Positions 16,625 through 27,469 of a stretch of DNA of 64,000 nt are shown piece after piece. The position numbers were made by a program, and so were the translations under genes. Below the pieces are notes generated by a model. It was not told the DNA's origin. It did no database searches and saw nothing but the letters and a program-made list of their open reading frames with translations. Position 1 is the stretch's first letter. Every line of letters begins with the position of its first letter. Source of the DNA: Bradyrhizobium sp. cir1 (GTDB taxonomy: Bacteria; Pseudomonadota; Alphaproteobacteria; Rhizobiales; Xanthobacteraceae); NCBI RefSeq assembly GCF_014198245.1, contig NZ_JACIHE010000002.1:462275-526274 (forward strand), in the 5' to 3' direction.

Positions 16625-17377
16625 CTACCCCCCGTAGCTCTGCACCAAACTTCCCGCCACCAGCGACCAGCCGTCGACCAGCACGAAGAAGATCAGCTTG
16701 AACGGCAGCGAGATCGTCGCGGGCGGCAGCATCATCATGCCCATCGACATCAGCACCGAGGCGACGACGAGGTCGATGATCAGGAAGGGCAGGAACAGCA
16801 GGAAGCCGATCTCGAAGGCGCGCTTCAGCTCGGAGATCATGAAGGCGGGGATGAGGATGCGCAGTGCGAGGTCGTCGGGGGTGGCGGGCGGCGGCTCGCC
16901 CGAGAGGTCCAGGAACAGCTTGAGGTCCTTCTCGCGCACGTTCTTCTGCATGAAGCCGCGCAAGGGGACGGAGGCGCGCTGGAGCGCGTCCTCGACACTG
17001 ACCTGGTTGGCGACGAGCGGACGGATGCCGTCGTCGTAGGATTTCTGCAGCACCGGGCCCATCACGAAGAAGGTGAGGAACATTGCGAGCGCAATGATCA
17101 CCGAATTTGGCGGCGCGGTCGCCGTGCCCATCGCGGTGCGCAGCAGCGACAGCACGACCACGATGCGCGTGAACGATGTCATCATGATCAGGATCGACGG
17201 CGCGATCGAGAGCACCGTGAGCAGCGCAATCAGCTGGATCGCGCGCTCGGTGACGCCGCCGCCCTGGCCGCCGAGATTGATGCTGATGTCCTGCGCGTGC
17301 GCAGGCATCGCGAGCGAAGCCGCACCGAACAGGACAGAAAGGAAAAGAACTCTACGCGGGAGGGCCGGCAGCCTCAC
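16625..17377 (-). CDS. fliP: Flagellar type III export gate protein FliP
   Basis: A 250-residue polytopic inner-membrane protein, part of the FliP-FliQ-FliR export gate. It has an N-terminal signal sequence, then IQLIALLTVLSIAPSILIMM and TSFTRIVVVLSLLRTAMGT, the conserved PPNSVIIALAMFLTFFVMGP, and C-terminal ISELKRAFEIGFLLFLPFLI plus MGMMMLPPATISLPFKLIFF. Length is normal. Its start overlaps the fliO stop by four bases (ATGA). Unlike in many bacteria, fliOP is separated from and convergent in layout with fliQR. Confidence 0.97.
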   Translation of the reverse strand: MRLPALPRRVLFLSVLFGAASLAMPAHAQDISINLGGQGGGVTERAIQLIALLTVLSIAPSILIMMTSFTRIVVVLSLLRTAMGTATAPPNSVIIALAMFLTFFVMGPVLQKSYDDGIRPLVANQVSVEDALQRASVPLRGFMQKNVREKDLKLFLDLSGEPPPATPDDLALRILIPAFMISELKRAFEIGFLLFLPFLIIDLVVASVLMSMGMMMLPPATISLPFKLIFFVLVDGWSLVAGSLVQSYGG

Positions 17378-18348
17378 GAAGACGGCTTCGGACGGCCGAG
17401 CAGCGAGGCCATCTCGTCTTCGAGATTTTCAAAGCTGGTCTTCTCCGCGGCAGGTTTTGCGGGCGGGGCCGGGGGCGCCGGCGGCTCGCTGCGTGCAACG
17501 CGCGGAGGAGCGACCGGCGGCTCCGGCGCAACCGGAGGGGCGACCGGTTCGCCGGCCGGGCGGCGCAGGGCAGCCTCCAGCCGCTGCGCCATTTCGGCGA
17601 GATTCTGTTCGGCGCTCGAGGGCGCAGCGGCGGCGGGCGCCGGCGGCGGAACGGGCGGGGCCTGCGGCACCGGCGGAGGCGGCGGTGCGGCTGCGCGCTC
17701 GGCGCGCACCGGTGGCATCTTCGCCGGTTCGCTCTGGCGCGGCGGACGCGGCATCAGCGGCGGCTCGCTGCGGGCAATGCGCGGCGGCAGCGGTTCGGGC
17801 CGAGGCTCGCGCTCGGGACGCGGCGCCAGCGGCTCCGGCGGAAAGCCGGGCAGGGCCGGCTCGCCGCGGCGTTCGGCCAAGGCGGGCGCGGGCCGGCGCA
17901 CTTCGTCGGCGAACGACGGCCGCGCGGGCCGCGGCGGCGGTTCGGGCATTTGCGGCTCGGGATGATCGAGCAGTTCGGGCCGTGGTGCTTCATCGGCCCA
18001 AGCGCCGGCATCGGGCATGGGGGCAAGGCGCGGCGGTTCGGCGGCGTTGGGACGCTGCGGGAGTTGGTCGCGGCCGGGCGCGGCGCGCACGATGTTGGGC
18101 TCGACGACGATGTCGGTCGGGCCGCCGATCATCAGGAGATGCTCGACATTGTCGCGCCGGACCAGCACCAGGCGGCGCCGGCCATCGACCGCGGCGGCAT
18201 CGATCACCGCGAGCCGCGGCATCCGGCCGCGCTGGGTGTTGGCGCCGATCCGGTTGCCGGCGAATCGGCGAACCAGCCATGCAGCGACGCCGATCAACGC
18301 CAGAACGACGATGAACGCGACGATGAAGGTGATAGGGCTGCCTTGCAT
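17374..18348 (-). CDS. fliO: Flagellar export protein FliO with long Pro/Arg-rich tail
   Basis: A 324-residue protein. One N-terminal membrane span (ITFIVAFIVVLALIGVAAWL) is followed by the FliO-type domain (RMPRLAVIDAAAVDGRRRLV, NVEHLLMIGGPTDIVVE). The remaining 230 residues are low-complexity Pro/Arg/Ala/Glu, ending in SFENLEDEMASLLGRPK. FliO normally is 100-150 residues and helps FliP assembly. ATG 18348 is chosen over a TTG at 18363 because GGGGA lies just before it. It overlaps fliP. The tail is probably disordered. Confidence 0.88.
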   Translation of the reverse strand: MQGSPITFIVAFIVVLALIGVAAWLVRRFAGNRIGANTQRGRMPRLAVIDAAAVDGRRRLVLVRRDNVEHLLMIGGPTDIVVEPNIVRAAPGRDQLPQRPNAAEPPRLAPMPDAGAWADEAPRPELLDHPEPQMPEPPPRPARPSFADEVRRPAPALAERRGEPALPGFPPEPLAPRPEREPRPEPLPPRIARSEPPLMPRPPRQSEPAKMPPVRAERAAAPPPPPVPQAPPVPPPAPAAAAPSSAEQNLAEMAQRLEAALRRPAGEPVAPPVAPEPPVAPPRVARSEPPAPPAPPAKPAAEKTSFENLEDEMASLLGRPKPSS

Positions 18349-18616
18349 ACTTGTCCCCGACAAATGGCGCTTTTCTCGCGCCCGTGGTCAGCTGCGCCAA
18401 CCACCGGCGTACGATGCCCCAAACTGCGATCTCTTAACGTTCCACGGCAAGTTTTGCCGTCCCCAACTCTTAATAACCTATGAATCGCTCGATCCAAAAC
18501 GACTTCTTGGCCCGTGCGTGTGCCGCCAAGCGGTTGGGTTAATGCCGCTTTTTGATGCGTAGAATCACGGGATCGCAAGGTCGTGTCCCGCCCGGGGACA
18601 TGTCCCGGCGGTACTC

Positions 18617-18631
18617 TTAACCACCTGTTAA
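18617..18631 (+). promoter_or_regulatory. Perfect CtrA full site TTAA-N7-TTAA upstream of flgB
   Basis: TTAACCACCTGTTAA matches the CtrA consensus exactly, 65 bases before flgB. The 347-base gap 18349-18695 between fliO and flgB holds no gene; it contains this site and a few single TTAAC half-sites. By analogy with Caulobacter class II genes, CtrA-P should activate flgB-flgC-fliE-fliQ-fliR-flhB here. Confidence 0.65.
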
Positions 18632-18695
18632 CCATACAGGCGGCAAATTCTGCCTAGCTTCGGACACAAGTCCGACGGCGGAAGGAGCCGCAACG

Positions 18696-19100
18696 ATGTC
18701 CATCAACGACCTCCCGGTGCTGTCGGCGCTTCGCACCAAGATGCAGTGGCATCAGGAGCGCCAGCGCGTCCTGTCCGAGAACGTCTCCAACTCCGATACA
18801 CCCAAATTCCGGCCGCGCGACCTGGTCGAGCCGAAGCTCGACAAATCAGGCACGGTCACGGGCTCGATGGGCCCGCTGGCCATGACCGTTACCAGCGCCT
18901 CGCACATGAAACCATCAGGCGCGGCCTCCGGGTTCGACCAGAACAGGAATGCCGGCTTTGAGACACGCCCGGCGGGCAATGCCGTCAATCTCGAAGAGGA
19001 GATGATGAAGGCGGCCAGCAACCAGATGGACTATGCGGCGGCGACCTCGCTCTATTCGAAGAGCCTGCATCTGCTCAAGACCGCGATCGGCAAGGGCTAG
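18696..19100 (+). CDS. flgB: Flagellar proximal rod protein FlgB
   Basis: A 134-residue rod protein of normal length. It starts with LPVLSALRTKMQWHQERQRV, then LSENVSNSDTPKFRPRDLVE, the rod-family N-terminal motif, and ends with the partner helix ASNQMDYAAATSLYSKSLHL. FlgB forms the membrane-proximal end of the rod together with FliE. A GGAAGGAGCC Shine-Dalgarno precedes the ATG. It opens a six-gene rightward unit with a perfect CtrA site upstream. Confidence 0.97.
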   Translation: MSINDLPVLSALRTKMQWHQERQRVLSENVSNSDTPKFRPRDLVEPKLDKSGTVTGSMGPLAMTVTSASHMKPSGAASGFDQNRNAGFETRPAGNAVNLEEEMMKAASNQMDYAAATSLYSKSLHLLKTAIGKG

Positions 19101-19139
19101 GGCATGATCCGGGAACAGCAGAGCTAGCGGAGGCCGATC

Positions 19140-19565
19140 ATGGCGAATGACAGCAGCGACTTTGCCCGTTCGATGGCGATCGCGACCTCCGGCCTGCGCG
19201 CGCAGGCCGGGCGCATGCGGGTGATCTCGGAAAACATCGCGAACGCGGATTCGACCTCGCAGAGCGCCGGCGGCGATCCCTACCGGCGCAAGGTTCCGAC
19301 CTTCTCCTCCGCGCTCGACCGCACGCTCGACGCGCAGGTCGTCACCCTCGGCAAGATCAAGCCCGACCAGTCCGATTTCCGCGTCAGACACGAGCCGAAC
19401 AATCCGGCGGCGGATGCAACCGGCAACGTCAAATATCCCAACGTGAACTCGGTGGTCGAGATGACCGACATGCGCGATGCGCAGCGGTCCTACGAGGCCA
19501 ATCTCAACATCATCAGTGCGACGCGCCGGATGATCCAGCGCACGCTCGACATCCTCAAGAGCTGA
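19140..19565 (+). CDS. flgC: Flagellar proximal rod protein FlgC
   Basis: A 141-residue rod protein. MAIATSGLRAQAGRMRVISE with NIANADSTSQSAGGDPYRRK is the FlgC N-terminal signature, and NPAADATGNVKYPNVNSVVE with MTDMRDAQRSYEANLNIISA the C-terminal one. It starts 39 bases after flgB, with CGGAGG upstream, and precedes fliE by 16 bases, the standard flgBC-fliE order. Confidence 0.97.
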   Translation: MANDSSDFARSMAIATSGLRAQAGRMRVISENIANADSTSQSAGGDPYRRKVPTFSSALDRTLDAQVVTLGKIKPDQSDFRVRHEPNNPAADATGNVKYPNVNSVVEMTDMRDAQRSYEANLNIISATRRMIQRTLDILKS

Positions 19566-19581
19566 ACAGGACATTTGAGCC

Positions 19582-19890
19582 ATGGCATCACCGACAATCG
19601 CCGCCAACGCCTATGCCAACCTTGCCCGGGTGCTGGAGAACAGCGGTGCCGGCAAGGGCAGCGAGCCGAGCGGGCAGTCCTTCGCCTCGCTGCTGAAAGA
19701 CGCCGTCGGCAGCGTGATGGAGTCCGGCCGCAAGTCCGACGCACAGACGGTGGCGATGGCCGCCGGCAAGGCCAATGTGATGGACGTGGTGACGGCGGTC
19801 GCCGACACCGACGTCGCCGTCTCAACGCTGGTCTCGGTCCGCGACCGCGTGATCTCGGCGTACGAAGACATCATGAAGATGCAGATCTGA
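19582..19890 (+). CDS. fliE: Flagellar hook-basal body protein FliE
   Basis: A 102-residue protein of normal length. The central SFASLLKDAVGSVMESGRKS and the C-terminal ALVSVRDRVISAYEDIMKMQ-type stretch (here STLVSVRDRVISAYEDIMKM) are FliE signatures. FliE joins the MS-ring to the rod base and is an early export substrate. It follows flgC closely. A family A palindromic repeat separates it from fliQ. Confidence 0.95.
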   Translation: MASPTIAANAYANLARVLENSGAGKGSEPSGQSFASLLKDAVGSVMESGRKSDAQTVAMAAGKANVMDVVTAVADTDVAVSTLVSVRDRVISAYEDIMKMQI

Positions 19891-19916
19891 TTTTTCGCGC
19901 TGGCGCTCGCCCCGAT

Positions 19917-19998
19917 CGTCATTGCGAGCGCAGCGAAGCAATCCAGAATTTCTCCGCGGCGGCAGTCTGGATTGCTTCGCTTCGCTCGCAATGACGGG
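19917..19998. repeat. Palindromic intergenic repeat, family A, copy 3 (inside flagellar operon)
   Basis: CGTCATTGCGAGCGCAGCGA, GAAGCAATCCAG, CTGGATTGCTTCGC and CGCTCGCAATGACGG form a near-perfect long palindrome between fliE and fliQ. Because the genes around it appear to form one operon, the transcript would carry a long hairpin here, which could set relative levels of the two segments. Confidence 0.88.
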
Positions 19999-20060
19999 GG
20001 AGAGGGCGTTCGTTCCTCGCCGCGGTGGCGAGGATGAAGATTGAATAGGGAATTCTGCAA

Positions 20061-20324
20061 ATGACCGGACCCGAGACCCTCGACGTCGCGCGTGACGCGA
20101 TCTGGACCATCGTGATCGTGTCCTCGCCGCTGATGGTGGTCGGGCTCGTGGTCGGCGTGATCGTGTCGCTGTTCCAGGCACTGACGCAGATCCAGGAGCA
20201 GACGTTGATCTACGTGCCGAAGATCCTCGCCATCTTCGCCACGATGCTATTGGCGCTGCCATTCATGGCCGACTCGCTCCATGCCCACATGATGCGGATC
20301 TCGTCGCGAATCATCGGTGGCTGA
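20061..20324 (+). CDS. fliQ: Flagellar export gate protein FliQ
   Basis: An 87-residue membrane protein with two spans (VSSPLMVVGLVVGVIVSLFQ and PKILAIFATMLLALPFMADS) joined by the conserved ALTQIQEQTLIYVPK loop. It is one of the three proteins of the flagellar export gate. Length is exact for the family. It lies between two hairpin-forming repeats. Confidence 0.97.
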   Translation: MTGPETLDVARDAIWTIVIVSSPLMVVGLVVGVIVSLFQALTQIQEQTLIYVPKILAIFATMLLALPFMADSLHAHMMRISSRIIGG

Positions 20325-20335
20325 GGCACTATGCG

Positions 20336-20500
20336 TCGTGCGGTGGATTTGACATTCGCCCTGGGGGCTCCGCGAGTCGCGTTGGCGAATGTCAAATCCA
20401 ATAGCCGCACGACTATTGATATTTGCGAATGCCTCTTTGGCTCCAACATTCGCAAAAGTGCTTGCCGCGATGGCATGCGAATGTTGGAGCCGAGGCATTC
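20336..20500. repeat. Double inverted repeat between fliQ and fliR
   Basis: Two large palindromes in a row. The first has arms around GGATTTGACATTCGCC (20345-20360) and GGCGAATGTCAAATCC (20384-20399), extended outward by TCGTGCGG/CCGCACGA. The second has GAATGCCTC and GGCTCCAACATTCGC (20427-20453) against GCGAATGTTGGAGCC and GAGGCATTC (20477-20500). An in-frame ATG at 20331 would read through both into fliR, but the natural FliR start is at 20505, right after the second arm. It looks like an inserted mobile hairpin element. Confidence 0.8.
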
Positions 20501-20504
20501 GGCT

Positions 20505-21275
20505 ATGCGCATCGACGTCTCGCTGCTGCCGGCGCTCGCCGCCTCCTTCATGCTCGCCTTCGCCCGGGTCGGTGCGATGGTGATGCTGCTGCCAGGGCTC
20601 GGCGAGACCAACATCCCGACACGGATCAAGCTGTCGATCGCACTGCTGCTCACGCTGATCATCCTGCCGCTGCATCGCAATGCCTACCAGGTCGACATGG
20701 GCTCGCTGGCGCCGCTGCTGGTGCTGATGCTGCATGAGATCGTGATCGGCATCGTGCTGGGCGCGACTGCGCGCGTGACGCTGGCGGCGCTGCAGGTCGC
20801 GGGTTCCGTCATCGCGCAGCAGATGGGGCTCGGCTTCGTCACCTCGGTCGATCCGACGCAGGGCCAGCAGGGCGTGCTGGTCGGCAACTTCCTGACCATG
20901 CTCGGGGCGACGCTGCTGTTCGCCACCGACAGCCACCACCTGGTTATCGCGGCGCTGAACGACAGCTATGCGATCTTCTCGCCGGGGGAGACGGTGTCGA
21001 GCGGAGATGTCGCTTCCCTCGCGACGCGTGCCTTCGCCGCCGCGTTTCGGCTTGGCCTGCAACTCTCGGGGCCGTTTTTGGTGTTTGGCCTCGTCTTCAA
21101 CATCGGGCTAGGCGTGCTGGCGCGGCTGATGCCGCAGATGCAGGTCTATTTTGTCGGCGTGCCGCTCTCGATCTTCGCGGGCTTCCTGGTGCTCGCCGTG
21201 GTGCTCACAGCGATGATGGGTACGTTTCTCGATTATTTCATCGGTGTGATGCACCAGATGATGCCGCTCAAGTGA
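20505..21275 (+). CDS. fliR: Flagellar export gate protein FliR
   Basis: A 256-residue polytopic membrane protein. MRIDVSLLPALAASFMLAFA begins at 20505; FARVGAMVMLLPGLGETNIP, RIKLSIALLLTLIILPL, GVLARLMPQMQVYFVGVPLS and FAGFLVLAVVLTAMMG are FliR features. This start gives the usual family length; a longer frame from 20331 would add 58 residues encoded by a double hairpin repeat and is rejected. No clear Shine-Dalgarno is seen, because the repeat occupies that place. flhB follows after 7 bases. Confidence 0.94.
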   Translation: MRIDVSLLPALAASFMLAFARVGAMVMLLPGLGETNIPTRIKLSIALLLTLIILPLHRNAYQVDMGSLAPLLVLMLHEIVIGIVLGATARVTLAALQVAGSVIAQQMGLGFVTSVDPTQGQQGVLVGNFLTMLGATLLFATDSHHLVIAALNDSYAIFSPGETVSSGDVASLATRAFAAAFRLGLQLSGPFLVFGLVFNIGLGVLARLMPQMQVYFVGVPLSIFAGFLVLAVVLTAMMGTFLDYFIGVMHQMMPLK

Positions 21276-21282
21276 GGGATCG

Positions 21283-22362
21283 ATGGCGGAAGACAACGAT
21301 CCAGAAAGTCAAACAGAAGACCCGACACAAAAACGTCTCGACGATGCGCTCGAACGCGGCGACGTTGCGAAAAGCCAGGAGATCAACACCTGGTTCATGA
21401 TCGCGGGCGCCACGCTCGTGGTCTCGACCTTCTCGGGCTCGGTCGGCAGCGGGCTGGTGACGCCGATGCGCAACCTGCTGGCCAATTCCTGGATGATCAA
21501 GATCGACGGCGGGAATCTGCTCAAGTTGATGCAGCAGATCGAATTCGCCGTGCTTGCTGCGATCGGCGTGCCTCTCCTGATGCTGGTGCTGGCGGCGATC
21601 GCCGGCAACATGCTGCAGCACCGCCTGGTGTGGTCGACCGAATCCCTGAAACCCAAATTCAGCAAGATCTCGCCCGGCGCCGGCTTCAAGCGCATCTTCG
21701 GCAAGCAGGCGGCGGCGAACTTCCTCAAGGGCCTCGGCAAGCTGATCGCGCTCGGCGTGGTCATGACCATGATCCTGTGGCCGGAACGGCACCGCATGGA
21801 GGCGATGGTCAGGCTCGATCCGGCCGCCATGCTCGGCGCCAGCACCAGCATGACCGTCCACCTGCTCGGCGCGGTGGTCGCGGCGCTCGCGATCGTCGCC
21901 ATCGCCGACTATTTCTTCCAGTACCGCAGCTGGTTCCAGCGGCAGAAGATGTCGCTCCAGGAGATCAAGGAAGAGTTCAAGCAGTCCGAAGGCGACCCGC
22001 ACATCAAGGGCAAGATCAGGCAACTGCGGCAGCAGCGCGCCAAGAAGCGCATGATGGCGGCGGTTCCCAAGGCCTCGGTGATCATCACCAACCCGACCCA
22101 CTATTCGGTGGCGCTGTCCTACGAGCGCGGCATGTCGGCGCCGATCTGCGTCGCCAAGGGCGTCGACAACCTCGCTTTCAAGATCCGGGAGATCGCGCGC
22201 GAGCACGACATCCCGATCGTCGAGAACGTGCCGCTGGCCCGTGCGCTCTATGCCACCGTCGACATCGACCAGGAAATCCCGACCGAGCATTACCATGCGG
22301 TCGCCGAGGTGATCGGCTACGTCATGCGGCTGAAGCGCGGATTCGGCGCCGGACGGGGATAA
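21283..22362 (+). CDS. flhB: Flagellar export switch protein FlhB
   Basis: A 359-residue protein with the hydrophilic start SQTEDPTQKRLDDALERGDV, four membrane spans, and a cytoplasmic autocleavage domain with NPTHYSVAL (Asn270-Pro271). The self-cleavage at this site lets the export gate switch from rod-hook to filament substrates. QEIKEEFKQSEGDPHIKGKI and AREHDIPIVENVPLARALY are also conserved. GAGGGATCG precedes the start. Last gene of the flgB-to-flhB unit, with cckA 154 bases downstream. Confidence 0.97.
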   Translation: MAEDNDPESQTEDPTQKRLDDALERGDVAKSQEINTWFMIAGATLVVSTFSGSVGSGLVTPMRNLLANSWMIKIDGGNLLKLMQQIEFAVLAAIGVPLLMLVLAAIAGNMLQHRLVWSTESLKPKFSKISPGAGFKRIFGKQAAANFLKGLGKLIALGVVMTMILWPERHRMEAMVRLDPAAMLGASTSMTVHLLGAVVAALAIVAIADYFFQYRSWFQRQKMSLQEIKEEFKQSEGDPHIKGKIRQLRQQRAKKRMMAAVPKASVIITNPTHYSVALSYERGMSAPICVAKGVDNLAFKIREIAREHDIPIVENVPLARALYATVDIDQEIPTEHYHAVAEVIGYVMRLKRGFGAGRG

Positions 22363-22516
22363 AATGCCCGGAAAGTACCGGAAATGGCCGTAATCTGGGA
22401 ATCAGCGTACCTTTCGCCCTTGCTGCCCTTGCACCTCAGGGTCCGATTCAGGCAGGGAGGACCCGGCGCGCGCCTCAGCGCGTTGATTCTCTGCCGACAG
22501 GCTGCGCCAGCTCGAG

Positions 22517-25096
<2,580 letters not shown>

Positions 25097-25120
25097 GGGT
25101 TGTGCCCTCGCCACGTTCTC

Positions 25121-25209
25121 CGTCATTGCGAGCGTAGCGAAGCAATCCAGACTGCCTCCGCCGAAAGACCTCTGGATTGCTTCGTCGCAAGGGCTCCCCG
25201 CAATGACAG
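25121..25209. repeat. Palindromic intergenic repeat, family A, copy 4
   Basis: CGTCATTGCGAGCGTAGCGA, GAAGCAATCCAG, TCTGGATTGCTTCGTCGCAA and CCCCGCAATGACAG, 24 bases after the cckA stop. The right side is of the GACGAAGC type and the left of the GTAGCGAAGC type, so it is a hybrid of the two arm variants. Together with the following 200 bases it fills the gap to the Tim44-like gene; no gene is seen in it. Confidence 0.85.
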
Positions 25210-25427
25210 TGGATGAGGGAAAAAGCTGAAATCCCGCCTTTAACCCGCCGGTAACCGGCGACCACGGTTCCCCGGCGCCCCCCGGCCAAACCCCCGTCAA
25301 ATATGGGCTTTTGCCACATCCCCGCGACTGAGGGCCGCAGCCATGGGGTCCGAAACCGGCTTCACTTTTCGGGAAGTCTGCCCATCTTAGGGGGCACGTC
25401 CCCATGCCGGGGATTTGGGAAACGCAC

Positions 25428-26411
25428 ATGAATTTCTCGCAACGATCCCGCACTTTCTTCAAGACGATCGCCGTGGTGCTGGCGCTTGCGCTGCCGACTG
25501 CGCTGGCGATCTCGTCCGCCGACGCGCGTGTCGGCGGCGGCATGTCGTCGGGTTCGCGCGGCTCGCGCACCTATTCGGCTCCGCCGTCGACCACGACCGC
25601 GCCGGGCTCGACCTCGCAGTTCAACCGGACCTACACCCAGCCGGGTGCGGGCATGAACTCGGCTGCGACCGCGCCGGCGCGCGGCGGCCTGTTCGGCCGC
25701 GCCGGTGGCTTCATGGGCGGCCTTGCGGCCGGCTTCCTCGGCGCAGGCCTGCTCGGCATGCTGTTCGGCGGCGGTCTGTTCGGCGGCCTCGGCGGCCTGT
25801 CGTCGATCATTGGCCTGATCATCCAGATCGCGCTCGTGGTGTTGGTGGTGCGGCTCGCGATGTCCTGGTGGCAGCGCCGCCATACCCCGCAGACGGCCTA
25901 TGCCAATGCTGATGCCGGTCCGGGACCGCAGACGAACTATCGCAGCGGCCTCGGCGGCGGTCTTGGTGGTGGCCTCGGCGGCTTCGGCTTCGGCGCCAAC
26001 AACACTCCGCTCGAGATCAAGCCTGATGACTATGAGGCGTTCGAGCGCCTGCTCGGCGAGATCCAGACCGCCTGGTCGAACGAAGACGTGGCCAAGCTGC
26101 ACACGCTCGCGACACCGGAAATGGTCTCCTATTTCGAGCAGGACCTGGCCCAGAACCGCGCGCGCAACGCCGTCAACAAGGTCACCAACGTCAAGCTGCT
26201 GCAGGGCGACCTCGCCGAAGCCTGGCGCGAAGGCGAGACCGACTACGCCACGGTGGCGCTGCGCTTCGCCCTCACCGACAAGACGGTGGACCGCAACACC
26301 GGCGCGATCGTTGCCGGCAGCGACCAGCCGGGCGAGGCCACCGAGGTCTGGACCTTCGCCCGTCGCCCGAACGGCGGCTGGGAATTGTCGGCGATCCAGC
26401 AGACCAACTGA
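25428..26411 (+). CDS. Tim44-like domain membrane protein
   Basis: A 327-residue protein. A signal-type N-terminus (VVLALALPTALAISSADARV) is followed by a Ser/Thr/Pro-rich part, a Gly/Phe-rich hydrophobic stretch (LFGRAGGFMGGLAAGFLGAG) and a membrane span (SSIIGLIIQIALVVLVVRLA). The C-terminal half is a Tim44-like/TIM44 fold (DDYEAFERLLGEIQTAWSNE, AWREGETDYATVALRFAL, EATEVWTFARRPNGGWELSA). Tim44-like bacterial proteins are of unclear function, perhaps in membrane protein or lipid handling. ATG 25428 is preferred to 25404 because the hydrophobic signal starts there. Confidence 0.88.
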   Translation: MNFSQRSRTFFKTIAVVLALALPTALAISSADARVGGGMSSGSRGSRTYSAPPSTTTAPGSTSQFNRTYTQPGAGMNSAATAPARGGLFGRAGGFMGGLAAGFLGAGLLGMLFGGGLFGGLGGLSSIIGLIIQIALVVLVVRLAMSWWQRRHTPQTAYANADAGPGPQTNYRSGLGGGLGGGLGGFGFGANNTPLEIKPDDYEAFERLLGEIQTAWSNEDVAKLHTLATPEMVSYFEQDLAQNRARNAVNKVTNVKLLQGDLAEAWREGETDYATVALRFALTDKTVDRNTGAIVAGSDQPGEATEVWTFARRPNGGWELSAIQQTN

Positions 26412-26432
26412 TCGCAGACGAGATGAGAAACC

Positions 26433-26468
26433 AGGGCGTCGTGCTTCGGCACGGCGCCCTTTTCTTTT
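26433..26468 (+). terminator. Rho-independent terminator after Tim44-like gene
   Basis: AGGGCG-TC-GTGC-TTCG-GCAC-GG-CGCCCT forms a stem with a stable TTCG tetraloop, followed by TTTTCTTTT, 22 bases after the stop codon. All features of an intrinsic terminator are present. Confidence 0.85.
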
Positions 26469-26554
26469 GGGCGTCTCGCAGCGCGGCATCGGAATAAGCG
26501 GGCGCGCCTCGGGTTGAAGTCAGGCGGAACGAAAAACACTCCTGGGAGGACAAG

Positions 26555-27235
26555 ATGATCCGTATCGAGAGATCCGTGACGATTTCAGGGCTCGCGCTCA
26601 CGCTGGCCTTGCTCGCGGCGCCATCCGTGCACGCTCAGTCAACTGACATGACGTTCTTCGTGACCTCCAGCGGCCCGGGCAAGGGCGCCGATCTCGGCGG
26701 CCTGGAGGGAGCCGATGCGCAGTGCGCGAGGCTCGCCCAGGCCGCCGGCGCCGGTACCAAGACCTGGCGCGCCTATCTGTCGACGCAGGCTGCCGACGGC
26801 AAGCCGGCCGTCAACGCCCGCGATCGCATCGGCAAGGGACCGTGGCAGAACGCCAAGGGCGCGGTCATCGCCAAGGACGTTGCCGACCTGCATAGTTCCG
26901 CCAACAACCTCACCAAGCAGACGGCGCTGAGCGAGAAGGGCGAAGGGATCAATGGTATTGGCGACTCGCCGAACCGGCATGACGTCCTGACGGGATCGCA
27001 GGCAGATGGTACCGCCTTTGCTGGTCCGGACGATCGAACTTGCAAGAACTGGACGTCGAGCACACAAGGCGCCGCGATGGTCGGTCATCTCGATCGCCGT
27101 GGCCTGCGCGACGACGAGCCGTCCAAGTCCTGGAACAGCTCCCACCCCTCGCGCGGTCCCGACGGTGGTTGCTCGCAGGCCGATCTGAAGAGCACCGGCG
27201 GCGACGGCCTGCTGTATTGTTTCGCGGCGAATTGA
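26555..27235 (+). CDS. Secreted lectin-like (collagenase/endostatin-fold) hypothetical protein
   Basis: A 226-residue exported protein. The signal peptide ends about APSVHAQS. The mature part has FVTSSGPGKGADLGGLEGAD, CARLAQAAGAGTKTWRAYLS, DRTCKNWTSSTQGAAMVGHL and a last GDGLLYCFAAN. The GAD..C...A...G....WRAYLS pattern recalls C-type-lectin-like folds such as the endostatin/NC10 group, often annotated as lectin in bradyrhizobia. Four cysteines could form disulfides outside the membrane. A clear GGGAGG Shine-Dalgarno precedes the ATG. The sugar-binding role is not shown. Confidence 0.7.
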   Translation: MIRIERSVTISGLALTLALLAAPSVHAQSTDMTFFVTSSGPGKGADLGGLEGADAQCARLAQAAGAGTKTWRAYLSTQAADGKPAVNARDRIGKGPWQNAKGAVIAKDVADLHSSANNLTKQTALSEKGEGINGIGDSPNRHDVLTGSQADGTAFAGPDDRTCKNWTSSTQGAAMVGHLDRRGLRDDEPSKSWNSSHPSRGPDGGCSQADLKSTGGDGLLYCFAAN

Positions 27236-27258
27236 ATAAGCGCGCGAAGCTCTCTCCA

Positions 27259-27371
27259 CTCGTCATTGCGAGCGTAGCGAAGCAATCCAGTATCCCTCCT
27301 CGGAAACACTCTGGATTGCTTCCGCCTTCGCCAAGGCTTCGGCGGACAAGTCGCTGCGCTCGCAATGACGG
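27259..27371. repeat. Palindromic intergenic repeat, family A, copy 5 (long variant)
   Basis: CGTCATTGCGAGCGTAGCGA, GAAGCAATCCAG, CTGGATTGCTTCCGCC, then TTCGCCAAGGCTTCGGCGGA and GCTCGCAATGACGG. It shares the CTTCGGCGGACAAG insert with copy 2. Located between the lectin-like gene and the GST. Confidence 0.85.
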
Positions 27372-27469
27372 AGTGTTTGGCGAGAGCCGTTCCGTCCAAC
27401 CCTCACGGAACCTTCGGGCGCATGCTACATTGGTCCGATCGCCCCCACATTCACGGACCCCTCCCCCCC

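Noticed and set aside
18400..18480. A CtrA site before fliO
   Set aside because: Only single TTAAC/TTAAT half-sites are present and the 7-base spacing is not met.
20331..20504. N-terminal extension of FliR by 58 residues
   Set aside because: Encoded by two perfect hairpins; FliR homology and usual length begin at ATG 20505.
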